NCBI GenBank assembly: GCA_947462335.1
Contig: OX381707.1
Coordinates: forward strand, 86,301,606-86,365,605
From: Harmothoe impar
Taxonomy: Eukaryota > Annelida > Polychaeta > Phyllodocida > Polynoidae
Direction of reading: 5' to 3'
Length of the DNA stretch: 64,000 nucleotides
The notes beneath the pieces were generated by a model. It was not told the DNA's origin, searched no databases, and saw only the letters and a list, made by a program, of their open reading frames with translations. The position numbers and the translations under genes are program-made. Positions 62,338 to 64,000 of the stretch are shown here, piece after piece. Each line of letters opens with the position of its first letter. Positions within the stretch are counted from its first letter, which is position 1.

Positions 62338-64000
62338 TCCGCCTCTACGCTTGAAGCTGGGTAAATTGATAATGGAACACAGACTTCAGAAACATGGTCA
62401 GAAGGTCCAATGTACCACTACACCAGCTTCATCAGCTGACTTGGAAGCAGATGAAGACAGTGACATGGGTAACATTAGTTATGGTTCACCTGTAGAAAGT
62501 GATTCTTCGGACTTGAGGCCTGTCATTGATCTGACACAATCCATCAAGATAGAACCAAATCAAGATGTGCCTTCCTCCAGGGAGGTTTTGAAAGAGGTTA
62601 ACCAGTACACAGATGACCCCCAACAAATTAAAAGGTTATGGCGCATGTGGCATGACCATACTGAACATGAAGAAGGCAAACAAGCTGACACAGGTAACAC
62701 CAATGACATGGACATCCCCACAGAGTCCTCCAACCTCAATGCCACTACCGCCAAAGAAGTGTTACAGCCTCAAGTGGGTGTTTACGTTCAAGAAGCAAGA
62801 GACGTTGACACAGCCAACACCAACGACATGGACATCCCCACAGAGTCCTTCAACCTCGATGCGACTACCAAAGAAGAAGCCTTACAGCCTCAAGTGGCCG
62901 TTGACGTTCAAGAAGCAAGACGGCTTGACACAGCCAACACCAACGACATGGAAACAGATGAGGACAGTGACATGGGTAACGTTAGCTATGGTTCACCAGT
63001 AGAAAGTGATTCTTCGGACTTGAGGCCTGTCATTGATCTGACACAATCCATCAAGATAGAACCAAATCAAGATGTGCCTTCCTCCAGGGAGGTTTTGAAA
63101 GAGGTAAACCAGTACACAGATGACCCCCAACAAATTAAAAGGTTATGGCGCATGTGGCATGACCATACTGAACATGAAGAAGGCAAACAAGCTGACACAG
63201 GTAACACCAACGACATGGACATCCCCACAGAGTCCTCCAACCTCAATGCCACTACGGCAGAAGAAGGGTTACAGCCTCAAGTGGCGGTTGACGTTCAAGA
63301 AGCAAGACACCCTGACACAGCCAACACCAACGAGATGGACGTCCCCACAGAGTCCTCGAACCTCGATGCGACTACGGCAGAAGAAGGGTTACAGCCTCAA
63401 GTGGCCGTTGACGTTCAAGAAGAAAGAGACGCTGACACAGCCAACACCAACGAGATGGACGTCCCCACAGAGTCCTCGAACCTCGATGCGACTACGGCAG
63501 AAGAAGGGTTACAGCCTCAAGTGGCCGTTGACGTTCAAGAAGCAAGACACGCTGACACAGCCAACACCAACGAGATGGACGTCCCCACAGAGTCCTCGAA
63601 CCTCGATGCGACTACGGCAGAAGAAGGGTTACAGCCTCAAGTGGCCGTTGACGTTCAAGAAGCAAGACACGCTGACACAGCCAACACCAACCACATGGAC
63701 ATCCCCACAGAGTCCTCGAACCTCGATGCCACTACCGCCGAAGAAGCGTTACAGCCTCAAGTGGCCGTTGACGTTCAAGAAGCAAGACACGCTGACACAG
63801 CCAACACCAACCACATGGACATCCCCACAGAGTCCTCGAACCTCGATGCCACTACCGCCGAAGAAGCGTTACAGCCTCAAGTGGCCGTTGACGTTCAAGA
63901 AGCAAGACACGCTGACACAGCCAACACCAACCACATGGACATCCCCACAGAGTCCTCGAACCTCGATGCCACTACCGCCGAAGAAGCGTTACAGCCTCAA
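62338..64000 (+). CDS. Long alternative terminal exon: SUMO-motif modules and 40-aa tandem repeats (partial)
   Basis: After TTTACAG the frame beginning CCG at 62339 stays open for 554 codons to the window edge. It enters in phase 2, matching exon 9 of the upstream gene exactly as exon 10 does. Starts PPLRLKLGKLIMEHRLQKHG. Two copies of an ~85-aa module, 507 bp apart, contain DEDSDMGNISYGSPVESDSS, the SIM-like VIDLT followed by the SUMO-acceptor consensus IKIE, and DDPQQIKRLWRMWH. The rest is a 40-aa acidic repeat (DTANTNEMDVPTESSNLDAT, then LQPQVAVDVQEA), about nine copies by the edge. Could also be the first visible exon of a separate paralogous gene. The frame on the opposite strand and at 62613-63002 is a shadow. 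Confidence 0.75.
62690..64000 (+). repeat. Coding 120-bp minisatellite
   Basis: Units GACACAGCCAACACCAACGA... to GACGTTCAAGAAGCAAGA are 120 bp, with near-identical copies starting around 63190, 63310, 63430, 63550, 63670, 63790 and 63910, and two older copies before 62940. The last three share CCACATGGACATC and TACCGCCGAAGAAGCG variants, the earlier three GAGATGGACGTC and TACGGCAGAAGAAGGG, so expansion was by blocks. Confidence 0.9.

Noticed and set aside
62613..63002. 129-codon ORF in another frame of the repeat exon, and its minus-strand counterparts
   Set aside because: Shadow frames of the long open frame that starts at 62339; they exist because the DNA repeats in multiples of three.

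Overview
The window is nuclear DNA of an invertebrate animal. Genes are split by GT-AG introns, intergenic space is AT-rich, and there are many different transposons (CR1/L2-type LINE, DIRS/Ngaro-type tyrosine-recombinase retroelement, Ty3/Gypsy LTR element, tRNA-derived SINEs, MITEs, and a giant element with Polinton-like ends). This mix suggests a marine invertebrate, perhaps a deuterostome such as a lancelet; that is a guess from element content and not a placement.

Layout. 1-354: edge of a minus-strand gene (coiled-coil exon). 1895-4804: intact LINE ORF. 6900-9600: scattered candidate exons of poorly supported genes on both strands. 9979-20727: a 10.75-kb element with ~820-830-bp terminal inverted repeats, AG...CT ends and a 6-bp target duplication (ACTGAT). 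Inside are an 87-codon ORF, a reverse transcriptase-RNase H ORF followed in frame by a tyrosine recombinase ORF, and CTG-repeat arrays. 22372-39475: a complete eight-exon class A GPCR gene encoding 389 aa; its third intron has swallowed an 11.5-kb antisense Gypsy element (24043-35571). 39476-52200: gene-poor, with a 19-bp minisatellite, tRNA-derived SINEs and hairpins. 52229-61470: a zone saturated with one 12-mer, GTCTCTGACCGG, and its complement. It lies before and inside a ten-exon gene (54826-59726, 458 aa) encoding a basic, probably nuclear protein with SUMO-type motifs. An eleventh exon (62338 to past the window end) is in a compatible phase. It encodes an acidic protein with the same LWRMWH C-terminal motif and a growing 40-aa tandem repeat.

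Most unusual: (1) the Polinton-ended element that carries none of the Polinton core genes I would recognise but holds RT and tyrosine recombinase ORFs, with inverted repeats full of octamer, CCAAT and E-box sites; (2) the gene with two alternative C-terminal exons that share a motif, together with duplicated exons and the GTCTCTGACCGG repeat system around it. All statements come from reading the sequence by eye; no similarity search, folding or splice prediction was run.
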